Source of the DNA: an uncultured Eubacteriales bacterium
GTDB taxonomy: Bacteria; Bacillota; Clostridia; Oscillospirales; CAG-382
DNA length: 64,000 bases
Assembly (NCBI GenBank): GCA_900548115.1
Contig: URJL01000007.1
Coordinates: forward strand, 1-64,000
Reading direction: 5' to 3'
Positions 42,805 to 51,618 of this stretch are shown piece after piece. Positions within the stretch are counted from its first letter, which is position 1. The number at the start of each line of letters is the position of its first letter. The notes beneath the pieces were generated by a model, which saw nothing but the letters and a program-made list of their open reading frames with translations, was not told the origin of the DNA and searched no databases. A program made the position numbers and the translations under genes.

Positions 42805-43791
42805 TCAAAAATTGAATTCTTCCTTTCGGCTGCGCGAAAAAAGCCCTTCCATCGCGCTTTTTACATCGGCATTCTCGTACAAAACGCGGTATACCGCGTC
42901 GCAGATGGGCATTTCAACTTCGTATTGGCGGCAGAGGCTGTGCAGCGCTTTCGCCGTAAAGTACCCCTCCGCAAGCTCTTTGTAGGGCTTTCCCGCCGCA
43001 AAGCATTCGCCGAAGGTTCGGTTGTGCGAATAAGGCGAAAAGACGGTCGCCTCAAAGTCGCCCAGCATGGAAAGTCCGAAAGCCGACGCGGGGTTGCCGC
43101 CCATTTTTCGGATCAACCGCGCCGTTTCGACGACGCTGCGCGACATGAGCGCGCCCTTCAGCGATGAGCAGTTCAGGCCGTCCAAAATACCCGCCGCGAT
43201 CCCGATAACGTTTTTGGCGGCAGAACCGACCTCGGTTCCGATAAGATCACTTCCGTAATAAAAGCGGATGATCCCGCCCGAAAAGGAATCGGCAAGATAC
43301 TTCGTAAAATCCCGATCGGCGCTGTCGATCACCATGCAATTGGGATGACCCTTTACGAATTCCTGCACATGCCCGGGGCCCACCCACACAGCGACGCGGC
43401 AGGACGGCGGAAGAAATTCCGCCATGACCTCGTGAAGCAGTTTTCCCGATTCGATCTCGATCCCCTTGATACAGAGAACAAAATCCTTGTTTTCGAGGGG
43501 ATAGCGCGACGCCTCCCGCATAAACGACCGCAGACTCTGCGCCCCGATCGAAAGAACGATCGTATCGCTTCGGCGGAGCGCTTCTTTAAGATCGCAAAGA
43601 AGCCCGATCGATTCGGGAAGGGTGACAAGCCCGTTGGTGCGGTCTTTTAAAAAAGCGGCGTAATGCGGCGAGCTTTCGCGTCCGTACAGCGTCACGTCGT
43701 GTCCCACGCTGTCCAGATACCACGCGATACAGCTTCCCCAGCGGCCGCAGCCGACTACGGTTATTTTCAAAGCGTTTTCTCTCTTTTGCAA
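42805..43791 (-). CDS. gpsA: Glycerol-3-phosphate dehydrogenase [NAD(P)+]
   Basis: A 328-residue cytosolic enzyme that reduces dihydroxyacetone phosphate to sn-glycerol 3-phosphate for phospholipid synthesis. The nucleotide motif is VVGCGRWGSCIAWYL (about residues 12-26). The catalytic lysine lies in GSAAKNVIGIAAGILDG. CIKGIE and the conserved MLGDFEATVFSPYSHNRTFG follow. The start is TTG at 43791, placed after AGGAGG. Downstream of a GNAT gene on the same strand (69-base gap). Confidence 0.93.
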   Translation of the reverse strand: MQKRENALKITVVGCGRWGSCIAWYLDSVGHDVTLYGRESSPHYAAFLKDRTNGLVTLPESIGLLCDLKEALRRSDTIVLSIGAQSLRSFMREASRYPLENKDFVLCIKGIEIESGKLLHEVMAEFLPPSCRVAVWVGPGHVQEFVKGHPNCMVIDSADRDFTKYLADSFSGGIIRFYYGSDLIGTEVGSAAKNVIGIAAGILDGLNCSSLKGALMSRSVVETARLIRKMGGNPASAFGLSMLGDFEATVFSPYSHNRTFGECFAAGKPYKELAEGYFTAKALHSLCRQYEVEMPICDAVYRVLYENADVKSAMEGLFSRSRKEEFNF

Positions 43792-43860
43792 AAAGGTCCT
43801 CCTATATATACCGATATACGCATATCCGTTTCTTTCGTCGATTTTGCGCCGCGCTGATAC

Positions 43861-44403
43861 TTACACGATCGCGTATTCGTACGCGATTCGTTCGGGGTCG
43901 AACGGTTCGGGAACAAAAACGATCCCGACGGCGCGGAAGCCGCATTTTTCCAGCATGCGGCGCATGGGCTTGTTGGCGCGGTGGGTGTCGATGCGGACCG
44001 AACGGACGCCGATGCTTTTAAAATGGGCGAAAATTTCGCGCATGAACGCCGAGCCGATTCCGCGGCTGTTCAATTCCTGCGACACGCAGAAACGGTGTAC
44101 CGACCCCGAGGTCTCCTTTTTGTACTGCCAAATGCCCGAAAACTCGCCGTTCCCGTCGGTCATTTTATCATAGGCGGGTTCTTTTCCCGTGTGCACCATG
44201 GCGGCGGCAATCGGAAGATCGTCGTCATCACAAAGAACATATGCGCGCGAAAGGGCAATATCCTCGGCAAAATCCCGCCTCGACGGATATTCTCCCTGCC
44301 ATTGGGTGAGCTTTAGGACCTCGCCCATGTGTTTGCGCGCCGCGTTCAGCATTTTTTCGACCGCATTAAGGTCGCGTTCCTCCATTTTTCGAAAACGGTA
44401 CAT
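43861..44403 (-). CDS. GNAT-family N-acetyltransferase
   Basis: A 180-residue acetyl-CoA-dependent acyltransferase. The fold is visible from YRFRKMEERDLNAVEKML, through LPIAAAMVHTG, to the acetyl-CoA loop VSQELNSRGIGSAFMREI (about residues 108-125) and the closing IDTHRANKPMRRMLEKCGF. RBS AAAGGAG. It lies between a TIM-barrel epimerase gene and gpsA, all minus strand with short gaps, so an operon is likely. Substrate unknown. Confidence 0.85.
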   Translation of the reverse strand: MYRFRKMEERDLNAVEKMLNAARKHMGEVLKLTQWQGEYPSRRDFAEDIALSRAYVLCDDDDLPIAAAMVHTGKEPAYDKMTDGNGEFSGIWQYKKETSGSVHRFCVSQELNSRGIGSAFMREIFAHFKSIGVRSVRIDTHRANKPMRRMLEKCGFRAVGIVFVPEPFDPERIAYEYAIV

Positions 44404-44436
44404 TGTATCTCCTTTTTTGTGTCTGTGGTTTTGTGT

Positions 44437-45276
44437 TCAAAGATCGGCAAGGCTTTTTGCCGTCTCGGCAAGAAGCGCAAAAGCCTTTTCGCGAAGCGGA
44501 TCGGGAAGCGGCGGCACGTCCGCTTCGATCGAAAGCACGCCCGTAAAGCCGATGTCGGCAAGGGCGCTCTTAAAGCTCTTCCAGTTAAGAACGCCGAAAT
44601 ACGGCATCAAGTGGTCGTCGTAGCGTCCATTGTTGTCGTGAACGTGCAGCGCCGCAAGATGCTTGCCGCAGACGCGGATCATCTCGCCGCAGTCGTCGCC
44701 GATACAGCTGCAATGTCCCGTGTCGATACACATGAAAAAGTTCGGACGGGCAAGCTCCCCGATCAGCTTGCAAAGCGCCGGCACGCGGGCGAGACGGTGA
44801 CGCGCGGTCGGCATGTTTTCAATACAGATAAGAACGTCGTACTTCGCCGCAAAATCACACAGCTCCGAAAAGTATTCAACGTTGATCCTGTGCGCAAATT
44901 CCGCGTCGGGTTCGGGATCCCAGCCGTAGGGCATGATGGGATGCACCGCAAAGAGACGGCTTCCGAGCGCTTTTGTGCCGATAACGGCTCTTTTCATAAA
45001 GCGCATGGTCTCGCGCCGCTGTTCTTCGGTCTTGTCCTCGACGGGCCACGGGGCATGGACCTGATGGATCGAAATGCCCGCCGACCGTGCGGTTTCTTTT
45101 TCCTCCGAAAGACGGCGGATGAATTCTTCTTCGGAAAGGGTATAAAGCTCGCCCGCCGTGTCGGTAAGCGCCGAATAGTCACAGGCAGTGTAGCCTTCGC
45201 GGCGCATTTTTTCATAATCGACCTTTTGCGTCCCGGGTACATAGTAAAGACAGGTGCGGTTTCCTATGGAGAGCAT
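44437..45276 (-). CDS. Sugar phosphate isomerase/epimerase (TIM barrel)
   Basis: A 279-residue xylose-isomerase-like TIM-barrel protein. Metal-ligand residues characteristic of this group are visible: Glu in ICIENMP, the Asp/His in FFMCIDTGHCSCIGD, His in ALHVHDNNGR and Glu in VLSIEADVP. Such enzymes isomerise or epimerise sugars, inositols or related compounds, and the exact substrate cannot be assigned. AAAGGAG precedes the ATG. First gene of a probable three-gene run with the GNAT gene and gpsA. Confidence 0.85.
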   Translation of the reverse strand: MLSIGNRTCLYYVPGTQKVDYEKMRREGYTACDYSALTDTAGELYTLSEEEFIRRLSEEKETARSAGISIHQVHAPWPVEDKTEEQRRETMRFMKRAVIGTKALGSRLFAVHPIMPYGWDPEPDAEFAHRINVEYFSELCDFAAKYDVLICIENMPTARHRLARVPALCKLIGELARPNFFMCIDTGHCSCIGDDCGEMIRVCGKHLAALHVHDNNGRYDDHLMPYFGVLNWKSFKSALADIGFTGVLSIEADVPPLPDPLREKAFALLAETAKSLADL

Positions 45277-45329
45277 ACGGTTTCTCCTTTAAAACTGAGT
45301 AAGACCTTGCGTCAATGCGTGCAAAGCGG

Positions 45330-45359
45330 TTGACAAAAACGCTTTTTCGGGTGTATAAT
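45330..45359 (+). promoter_or_regulatory. Orphan consensus promoter, antisense to VOC gene
   Basis: TTGACA (45330-45335), 18-base spacer, TATAAT (45354-45359): perfect hexamers on the plus strand. It points into the 3' end of the minus-strand VOC gene, with no plus-strand gene for over 500 bases. Confidence 0.5.
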
Positions 45360-45369
45360 ACCGACATGT

Positions 45370-45777
45370 TCAAACCTGCTTGAAAAATTCAAGCTGTTCG
45401 CCCGAAGGACCGAGAACAAAGGCGATGCGGATGGCGATCTTTTCGGGGTGCGAGTCAAGCTCGACGGTGTTCGGCTCTTTAAAGGGCACGGCGCCGACCG
45501 AAAGGGCGTGCGCATAGGCTTCGTCCACGTCGTCACAGCCCATGGCGAAGTGCATGTATTTTCCCTCGGCGGGAAAATCCGTGTCGTTTCCGCCGGCAAA
45601 AAGCTCGATCCGTCCGCCGTCGCCGAGGTCAAACATCTGAATGCGCTTTTCGCCTTCGCCCCAGCCGACGATCGGCTTCATGCCGAGCGCGGTATAAAAG
45701 GCGACCGACTTTTCGAAATCGTTTGCTTTGAGTGCGATATGATGAAATCCGAGTCCGCCTATTTTTTCGTTTGCCAT
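45370..45777 (-). CDS. VOC-family (glyoxalase-fold) protein
   Basis: A 135-residue vicinal-oxygen-chelate protein. Paired beta-alpha-beta modules: GLGFHHIALKANDFEKSVAF, then FYTALGM, GGRIELFAGG, MHFAMGCDDVDEAYAHA and the closing VLGPSGEQLEFF. His/Glu positions for a metal site are present (HHIAL, IELFA, HFAM, EFF). Members include glyoxalase I, dioxygenases and resistance proteins. The role here is not determinable. GAGGAAA supports the ATG at 45777. The longer frame to 46080 is antisense to the MBL gene. Confidence 0.82.
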   Translation of the reverse strand: MANEKIGGLGFHHIALKANDFEKSVAFYTALGMKPIVGWGEGEKRIQMFDLGDGGRIELFAGGNDTDFPAEGKYMHFAMGCDDVDEAYAHALSVGAVPFKEPNTVELDSHPEKIAIRIAFVLGPSGEQLEFFKQV

Positions 45778-45823
45778 TTTGCGTTTCCTCTTTTCCAAGG
45801 CAAAAAGCCTTTTTTCTCTTTTC

Positions 45824-45852
45824 ATTATATACAAATCCGCACGTTTTTTCAA
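45824..45852 (-). promoter_or_regulatory. Promoter of the VOC gene
   Basis: Minus strand TTGAAA (45847-45852), 17-base spacer, TATAAT (45824-45829). Confidence 0.65.
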
Positions 45853-45882
45853 CTCTTTTGACGCTTTTTTTCGGAGGTCTTT

Positions 45883-46656
45883 ATGAAATTTCACATCTAC
45901 GGCAGCTGCGCCGGAACCGAGCCGCTTGTCGGAACGCACCATCTTTCGTTTTCGATCACCCACAACGGGGAGGAGATCTTTTTTGACGCGGGCGAGGCTT
46001 GCGGATATACAGCCTACACCATGGGAGTGGATATTTCCAAGACCCGCCGCATTTTTATTTCGCATACGCATATGGATCATGTCGGCGGGCTTGCCAATCT
46101 TTTTTGGTATATTCGCAAGCTTGCGGTGCAGTGCGGCAAAAAAACGCTTCCGCAGATCGATCTGTATATTCCGAACCTCGAGACCTTTGAGGGCATTATG
46201 AAGATCTTAAAAAACACCGAAGGGGGCTTTGCGTGCGATTTTAAGATCGTCCCGCATGAAGTGACCGACGGCGTTTTGTGCGATGAGGACGGACTGCGCG
46301 TGACGGCGCTGCACAATACGCATCTTCCGCATCGGGAAGGAGAGCCGTGGCGCTCGTTTTCGTATAAGATCGAAAAGGACGGAAAAACCGTTCTTTTCAC
46401 GGGCGATTACGGGAAAGTATCCGATTTTGCGCCCCTGACAAAGACTCCCGACGTTCTGATGATCGAAACGGGACACCACACCTCGCAGAAGACGGCGGAA
46501 AACCTGAAAGCGGCGGGCTTTTGCCCGAGAAACCTCTTTTATGTTCACAACGGTGAGGATGTTCGGAACGACCCCGAAAACGCCGTGCGCATAACCGAGG
46601 AGATCCTCGGCTGCAAGACCGTCGTACTGCATGACCGCGACGAGATAGAACTTTAA
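45883..46656 (+). CDS. MBL-fold metallo-hydrolase
   Basis: A 257-residue metallo-beta-lactamase-fold hydrolase, RNase Z/PhnP-like group. The metal motif is HTHMDH (about residues 61-66). Further ligands are seen in NTHLPHRE, LFTGDYG and a C-terminal VHNGEDV. It begins MKFHIYGSCAGTEPL, typical of a tRNA 3'-endonuclease-like or phosphodiesterase subgroup. Cytosolic. CGGAGG precedes the ATG. Substrate not assignable. Confidence 0.85.
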   Translation: MKFHIYGSCAGTEPLVGTHHLSFSITHNGEEIFFDAGEACGYTAYTMGVDISKTRRIFISHTHMDHVGGLANLFWYIRKLAVQCGKKTLPQIDLYIPNLETFEGIMKILKNTEGGFACDFKIVPHEVTDGVLCDEDGLRVTALHNTHLPHREGEPWRSFSYKIEKDGKTVLFTGDYGKVSDFAPLTKTPDVLMIETGHHTSQKTAENLKAAGFCPRNLFYVHNGEDVRNDPENAVRITEEILGCKTVVLHDRDEIEL

Positions 46657-46684
46657 AACAGTTGAAACAGTCGAATCAAAAACG

Positions 46685-46713
46685 AAAAATCCCGCCCGAA
46701 GGGCGGGATTTTT
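46685..46713. terminator. Bidirectional terminator after MBL gene
   Basis: AAAAATCCCGCCC / GGGCGGGATTTTT, loop GAA, between convergent genes. Confidence 0.8.
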
Positions 46714-46717
46714 GATT

Positions 46718-48859
46718 TTATCCGAGATCCGAAACGGACGTGTCGAACGCCTCGATCGTGACGGTCTTGTCGCCGAAATCGGTCTTGACGGTGGTTTTCT
46801 GCGTCTTGTCCGAGTTGTTGATGACAACAAGCTTCTTGCCGTCGGGGTAATAGCAGCATTCTGTGAGCGGGTTGTCGGTCAGATACTTTTGCGAAAGCTC
46901 TTCGCCGCAGGCAGAGAGGATCAGATTCAAAAGCGTGCGGTTTGCGATCTCGCCGTGACGGAAGGAGGAGAGATAAAGACCCGTACCCTTGCCGAAGGGG
47001 TGCGCCGTGACGGTCGGTTCGCCGTTTTCGGCGGCGAAAACGCGCGTCTTTTCGTCGGTAAGATACAGTCCCTCGCGGGCGGCGACCGAAAACCCGTCGC
47101 AAAGCGCGGGCGAATTTTCCACATCAAAGGTGTATTTTCCGTGGCAAATGCGCTCGCCTGTATCCTCGTCGATTCCGAGAACGTGCGCCATGCGGAAGAA
47201 GGTGTCGTATCCCTCGAGGGCGGAGGGCTCGTTTACGCCGATGAAAGCGCCGCCTTTGTAAGCCCATTCCGTAAGCTTCGTGACGACCTCGTCGTCCCAC
47301 AGTCTTCCGCCCGACCAGGCGCTGTTTGCGCTGCCCGCGTTGATAACGACGTCAAACGACGAAAGCGCGCCGTTTTTCACGTCGTCAAAGTCGATGAACG
47401 ATACGTCAAACGGCATACCCGAGAGCGCTTCAATCACGTTGATGAGATCGACGGTCGGATGCTCGTGATAATGACCCGAGCAGGTCCACGAGCGCAGCGA
47501 CCCCCACGCGGTGAGAATCGCGATGCGCGGCTTTAAAACATAGGGCTTGCCGTTCTCGTGATAGGAACGGATGAGACGGAATTCGTCGGCGATCTTTTCG
47601 ATGTAATCCTGAAAATCGGGGAAGGGGATGGTGAGCGACAGATAACCGCCGAGACCGATCCGATCGATCGGTGCGCGCAGAAGAGCGCGGCGGACGTTTT
47701 TCCAATAACCCTTCGCGTCGCGCGTCGGATCGCCGCCCTCCGAGAAGGTGGGAAGTCCGCCCAGCCCGACGGGGAAGAGGTAGGGATGAAGTCGGATCTC
47801 ATGCGTTTCTACTGCCGAAACGCCGGCGCAGAGACGGCATTCAAAGCCGTTGAATACGCATTTTATCAGCCCGTCAAAACCGAATTCGGAGAAGCGTTTG
47901 CCCCAAGGCTCGACGCCGACCCACGAATCGTCGTAGAAGACGTAAGCTTTTTTGCCGTGGGCGTGTACGATGTCGATGAGCTTTTTTCCGAAGGAGATAA
48001 CAAAGTCGTTCGTGAATTCCATCCAGTCGCGCTTTGCCTTGTCGGGAATGCAGTGAGTCGCGTGCAGATAGCCCTTGTTGATAAAGCCCTCCGAGGTGAT
48101 ACGATAGCCGTATTTTTTCTCGAAAAGCGAAAGGGCAAGAGGGGAGACCGTGAAGTCATACGAAGCCCAGTCGGAGAACTTTTGACGGTTGCGCTCGTTC
48201 GAGCCCCAGATCCACACGAAATTGTAGAACATCGAGGTAAAGCGCACGACCGTGGTCGCAGGGTGGCTCTTGCACCACGATTCCATCCACGAAAGCAAAT
48301 ATTCCTGCGTCTCGGGATAGCGCGGGTCGATCTGCATTAAGTGCTCTTTGTTCCAGTTGTTGGTGGTGTGGTTGTACATGGAAATTTCTTCCCAGATACG
48401 GTAAGCCAAAAAGTTTACGGTATATTTGTGGAAAGGAACGGCGTTTTCGATCGTCACCGCGCCGTCGGCGTAGGCGAAATCAAAAACCTCTTTGTTGCTC
48501 GTGCGGTCGAACACCTGCCAGTATTTTTTCGATTCCTCGGAATCGTTTATGCAAAATTGCTCGGCGAAGAAATCCTCGAGAAGAGAGACGGTGAGCGTCT
48601 CGCCGACCGCCGTGCGCGGCTCGGTCATAAGAAAGGTCTGCTGCAATTTGTCGAGGTTTTTCTTTGCCCATTCGTTGTGGTCGCGGATGATGCAGATGGT
48701 GGAATAAATGCCGTAGCCGGCGTTTACGATCTCGGGGGAAAGCTCGGTTCCGTCCGAGTCGCGGATAACGTCCGCACCCCATTTTTTCGCCATTTCAAGG
48801 GTCAGTTTTTCATATCCGCTCTCGCCCGGAAGGGTGAAGCCGCCTGTTGTTTTTCCCAT
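46718..48859 (-). CDS. lnpA: 1,3-beta-galactosyl-N-acetylhexosamine phosphorylase (GH112)
   Basis: A 713-residue cytosolic GH112 phosphorylase. It splits galacto-N-biose or lacto-N-biose with phosphate into galactose 1-phosphate and GalNAc or GlcNAc, the central step in using mucin core and human-milk glycans. The N-terminus GGFTLPGESGYEKLTLEMAK then WGADVIRDSDGTE is diagnostic, and the catalytic-acid Asp is expected in that DSDGTE stretch. The family length (about 710-750) matches. No signal peptide, so the disaccharide must be imported. AAAGGAG precedes the ATG. Downstream of an SGNH hydrolase gene (28-base gap) in one transcript. Confidence 0.93.
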   Translation of the reverse strand: MGKTTGGFTLPGESGYEKLTLEMAKKWGADVIRDSDGTELSPEIVNAGYGIYSTICIIRDHNEWAKKNLDKLQQTFLMTEPRTAVGETLTVSLLEDFFAEQFCINDSEESKKYWQVFDRTSNKEVFDFAYADGAVTIENAVPFHKYTVNFLAYRIWEEISMYNHTTNNWNKEHLMQIDPRYPETQEYLLSWMESWCKSHPATTVVRFTSMFYNFVWIWGSNERNRQKFSDWASYDFTVSPLALSLFEKKYGYRITSEGFINKGYLHATHCIPDKAKRDWMEFTNDFVISFGKKLIDIVHAHGKKAYVFYDDSWVGVEPWGKRFSEFGFDGLIKCVFNGFECRLCAGVSAVETHEIRLHPYLFPVGLGGLPTFSEGGDPTRDAKGYWKNVRRALLRAPIDRIGLGGYLSLTIPFPDFQDYIEKIADEFRLIRSYHENGKPYVLKPRIAILTAWGSLRSWTCSGHYHEHPTVDLINVIEALSGMPFDVSFIDFDDVKNGALSSFDVVINAGSANSAWSGGRLWDDEVVTKLTEWAYKGGAFIGVNEPSALEGYDTFFRMAHVLGIDEDTGERICHGKYTFDVENSPALCDGFSVAAREGLYLTDEKTRVFAAENGEPTVTAHPFGKGTGLYLSSFRHGEIANRTLLNLILSACGEELSQKYLTDNPLTECCYYPDGKKLVVINNSDKTQKTTVKTDFGDKTVTIEAFDTSVSDLG

Positions 48860-48887
48860 AGGTCGTTCTCCTTTGCATTTTTCGGTG

Positions 48888-49538
48888 TTACAGTGCGCTT
48901 AAAAATCCGTATACGCGGCGGGCAAGCTTTTCCGCACCTGCGTTGCTCGGGTGCAGTCCGTCGGGCATGAATTTTTCACGGATAATATCGACCTTCGGCT
49001 GAAGTCCCGAGGTGTGGAAAAGATCCAAAACGGGAAGACCGTAAAAACCCGCCACTTCTTTTATGATGTCGACGTAGCCCGCAAGATTTTTCTCTTCGGG
49101 TGCGCCGAATTCCTTTGTCATGCTGTCTTCGCTGAGGCGGTGAAGCGGGGTCATGAAAACAATGACCGCGTCGGGATATTTTTCAATCAGCTTTTGGCAG
49201 AGCACGTGCATCGCCCCATAGAAGGTGTAAACATCGCGGCTTTCGAAAGAGCCGATCTTTGCGTCGCCGTGACCGAAATCGTTGGTGCCGCCGAATACGA
49301 CGACCGCGTCCGCGTCCTTTTGCATATCGTCGACGCGCGAGACGAAATCTTGGTCCCATCGCTCGTTGGATTTTACGGTCTGGCGCGCGATGCGCGTTCC
49401 GCTGATGCCGTAATTTACGACATTCGCGCCCGAAAGGCGGGAAAAGACCGAGACATAGTTGAATTCGGGTGCGGTTGTGCCCGCTCCCTCGGTGATGCTG
49501 TCGCCCAAAAACAGGACGGTCTTGTTTTTCAGTTCCAT
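48888..49538 (-). CDS. SGNH/GDSL-family hydrolase
   Basis: A 216-residue SGNH-fold esterase. The four blocks are present: FLGDSITEGAG (Ser about residue 14), the Gly block in VNYGISGTR, FGGTNDFGHG (Asn) and PDGLHPSNAG with the Asp-His pair. No signal peptide. Located directly before the GH112 phosphorylase gene, so it may remove acetyl or similar groups from glycans before phosphorolysis. That is inferred from context. GGGAGAAC precedes the ATG at 49538. Longer frames upstream are not supported. Confidence 0.88.
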   Translation of the reverse strand: MELKNKTVLFLGDSITEGAGTTAPEFNYVSVFSRLSGANVVNYGISGTRIARQTVKSNERWDQDFVSRVDDMQKDADAVVVFGGTNDFGHGDAKIGSFESRDVYTFYGAMHVLCQKLIEKYPDAVIVFMTPLHRLSEDSMTKEFGAPEEKNLAGYVDIIKEVAGFYGLPVLDLFHTSGLQPKVDIIREKFMPDGLHPSNAGAEKLARRVYGFLSAL

Positions 49539-49617
49539 AATCGTTCTCCCAAATAGAATGTGAAGAATATTAAAAATACGAAGAATGCGGAGAATATATT
49601 GAAAGTATCCGATTCGC

Positions 49618-49646
49618 ATTGTACCACAAAAGTGCCCGTTTGTACA
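49618..49646 (-). promoter_or_regulatory. Candidate promoter of SGNH-GH112 operon
   Basis: Minus strand TGTACA (49641-49646), 17-base spacer, TACAAT (49618-49623). Confidence 0.5.
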
Positions 49647-49700
49647 GAGTCTTTGAAAAAAAGGATAACAAAAGTCAATAATTTGATCTTATTTCACGGC

Positions 49701-49739
49701 AAAAATGCCCCCGCTGTCCGAAAAGGAGCACCGGGGGCA
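49701..49739 (-). terminator. Terminator after second AGCS gene
   Basis: TGCCCCCGGTG-like stem pairing with CAGCGGGGGCA on the minus strand, then TTTTTG. Confidence 0.65.
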
Positions 49740-49757
49740 CAAGTGGAAAGAAAAGTT

Positions 49758-51200
49758 TTATCCGATCTTCAAAACGCGTTTGACATAATCCTTGGTCTCT
49801 CTTGCCACAACGCCGTTGAGAGCAAAGAGCGCCACGAGGTTCGGGAACGCCATAAGACCGTTTACGATGTCGGCGAGCGTCCAGACAAAATCGACCTTGA
49901 GGTACGGACCGACAAAGACGGCGAGAATGTAGAGAACGCGGAAGGAAAGCAGAATTGCCTTCTTGTTGCCGACAAGATACTGCAGACACTTTTCCGAGTA
50001 ATAGTCCCAGCCGAGAATGGTGGTGAATGCGAAGAAGACAAGGCTGATCATCAAAAGAAAGGAGGAAACGCCCGAGGAGAAGGGAAGGCCTTCGGAGAAG
50101 GCAAGAGTCGTGACTTCGACGCCGACCTTTTCGCCCGTCATGGCGGGAACATAGGCGCCCGTCAGAACGATGGCAAGACCCGTGATGGTGCAGATGATGA
50201 TGGTGTCGAAAAACGTACCCGTCATGCAGACAAGACCCTGACGGACGGGCTCTTTGGTCTTGGCGGCGGCAGCGGCGATCGGAGCGGAGCCGATACCCGA
50301 CTCGTTCGAGAAGATACCGCGCGCGATACCGTTTTGCATGGCGGACTTCATGGTGATGGCAATGGTCGCGCCGAGAACGCCGCCGAGAGCCGCCTGCGGG
50401 TTAAACGCGCTGCGGACGACAAGACCGATGGCCGCGGGAACCTTGGTGATGTTGCAGACGATAAGCAGAATACCGCATACAAAGTAAAGCACTGCCATAA
50501 AGGGAACGACGATCTCTGAGACCTTGGCGATACGCTTGATACCGCCGATGATAACGAGCGCAGCGAAAAGCGTTACCAAAATGCCCGAGATAACCGTCGG
50601 CCATGCATAAGAGGCTTCGCCGATGCGGAAAGCAACCTGTGCCTTTTCGGGATCGAAGAAATTCTGAACTGCCGCGGTGATGCCGTTGATCTGCGTCATC
50701 GTGCCGATGCCGAGGATACCGACCAGCATTCCGAACACGGCAAAGAGCTTGGCAAGCCATTTCCAGTTTGCGCCCATGCCTTTTTCAATATAGTAGAAAG
50801 GGCCGCCCAAAACATTGCCGTTTTGGTCGATGGTGCGGTATTTTACCGCCAAAAGACCCTCGGAATATTTGGTCGCCATGCCGAGAAAAGCGGCGACCTC
50901 CATCCAGAACAGCGCACCGGGACCGCCCGCGGCAATTGCGGTCGCAACACCAACGATGTTGCCCGTGCCGATGGTGGCGGAAAGCGCCGTGCAGAGAGCG
51001 CCGAAGCTGGTTACGTCGCCTTCGCCGTCCTCTTCGTTCTGCAGCATATAGCGAATGGCTTTGGGCAGATGACGGATTTGGATAAGACCCGTGCGTACCG
51101 TGAGCAGTGCGCCGACCGCGAGAATCAGCGCAATCAAGGGAATACCCCACACCCAGCCGTCGATCTTTTCGAGAAGCGCGTTTAATGCGTCCATGTTCAT
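49758..51200 (-). CDS. AGCS-family sodium:alanine/glycine symporter
   Basis: A 480-residue transporter of the same family as the gene at 18.8-20.4 kb, but without the long acidic tail. Signatures: GALCTALSATIGTGNIVGVA, GPGALFWMEVAAFLGMATKY and GIARGIFSNESGIGSAPI. It begins MNMDALNALLEKIDGWVWG. An ATG at 51200 close to AAGGAAA, or the next one six bases on, could serve. Preceded by a singlet glycine riboswitch and a promoter at 51433-51461, so it too is linked to glycine. The two symporters may differ in affinity or substrate. Confidence 0.92.
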   Translation of the reverse strand: MNMDALNALLEKIDGWVWGIPLIALILAVGALLTVRTGLIQIRHLPKAIRYMLQNEEDGEGDVTSFGALCTALSATIGTGNIVGVATAIAAGGPGALFWMEVAAFLGMATKYSEGLLAVKYRTIDQNGNVLGGPFYYIEKGMGANWKWLAKLFAVFGMLVGILGIGTMTQINGITAAVQNFFDPEKAQVAFRIGEASYAWPTVISGILVTLFAALVIIGGIKRIAKVSEIVVPFMAVLYFVCGILLIVCNITKVPAAIGLVVRSAFNPQAALGGVLGATIAITMKSAMQNGIARGIFSNESGIGSAPIAAAAAKTKEPVRQGLVCMTGTFFDTIIICTITGLAIVLTGAYVPAMTGEKVGVEVTTLAFSEGLPFSSGVSSFLLMISLVFFAFTTILGWDYYSEKCLQYLVGNKKAILLSFRVLYILAVFVGPYLKVDFVWTLADIVNGLMAFPNLVALFALNGVVARETKDYVKRVLKIG

Positions 51201-51292
51201 TTTCCTTAAAACCTCCGAACAATAAAAAAAGTTGCCGACCCGCGCGGCAACTTCGAAAACACAACGTGAAAAAACGGAAAAATCCGTAAAAT

Positions 51293-51420
51293 CTTCGTCC
51301 TTTTGCCTGAGAGTTTCGGCTTGCGCCTTGCCCCTTCGGCACTCGGTTTTCCCGAGCTTCTCCGAAGTTCCCTACATTACCGGTTGTCCTCCCGGCAATC
51401 TCAACGGGTCCTTATTCAAT
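51293..51420 (-). promoter_or_regulatory. Singlet glycine riboswitch
   Basis: On the minus strand one full aptamer is read: GGAGAAGCTCGG, TGCCGAAGGGGCAAGGC and ACTCTCAGGCAAAAGGACG. Instead of a second aptamer, a short partner helix lies upstream (GTTGAGATTGCCGGGAGG region), the so-called ghost aptamer of singlet glycine riboswitches. It precedes the AGCS gene. Confidence 0.85.
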
Positions 51421-51432
51421 TTGACAAGCGAA

Positions 51433-51461
51433 AGTATACCACGCTTTCCCCCTCTTGTCAA
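51433..51461 (-). promoter_or_regulatory. Promoter of riboswitch-AGCS unit
   Basis: Minus strand TTGACA (51456-51461), 17-base spacer, TATACT (51433-51438). Confidence 0.75.
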
Positions 51462-51510
51462 GGGCTTGAGGGGAATTTTTGACGAAAAAGAAATTTTTTG
51501 TCAAAACCCC

Positions 51511-51539
51511 TTTACAAACGAAAAAAACTGTGCTATACT
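51511..51539 (+). promoter_or_regulatory. Promoter of pyrR-uraA
   Basis: TTTACA (51511-51516), 17-base spacer, TATACT (51534-51539). Confidence 0.7.
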
Positions 51540-51618
51540 ATCGCACGGAAAAGAAGTCTTTAAGACGGTACTGTGATGCCGGCAAGATGGAAAAGCGCAG
51601 CGGCGCGAAAGAGGTTTG

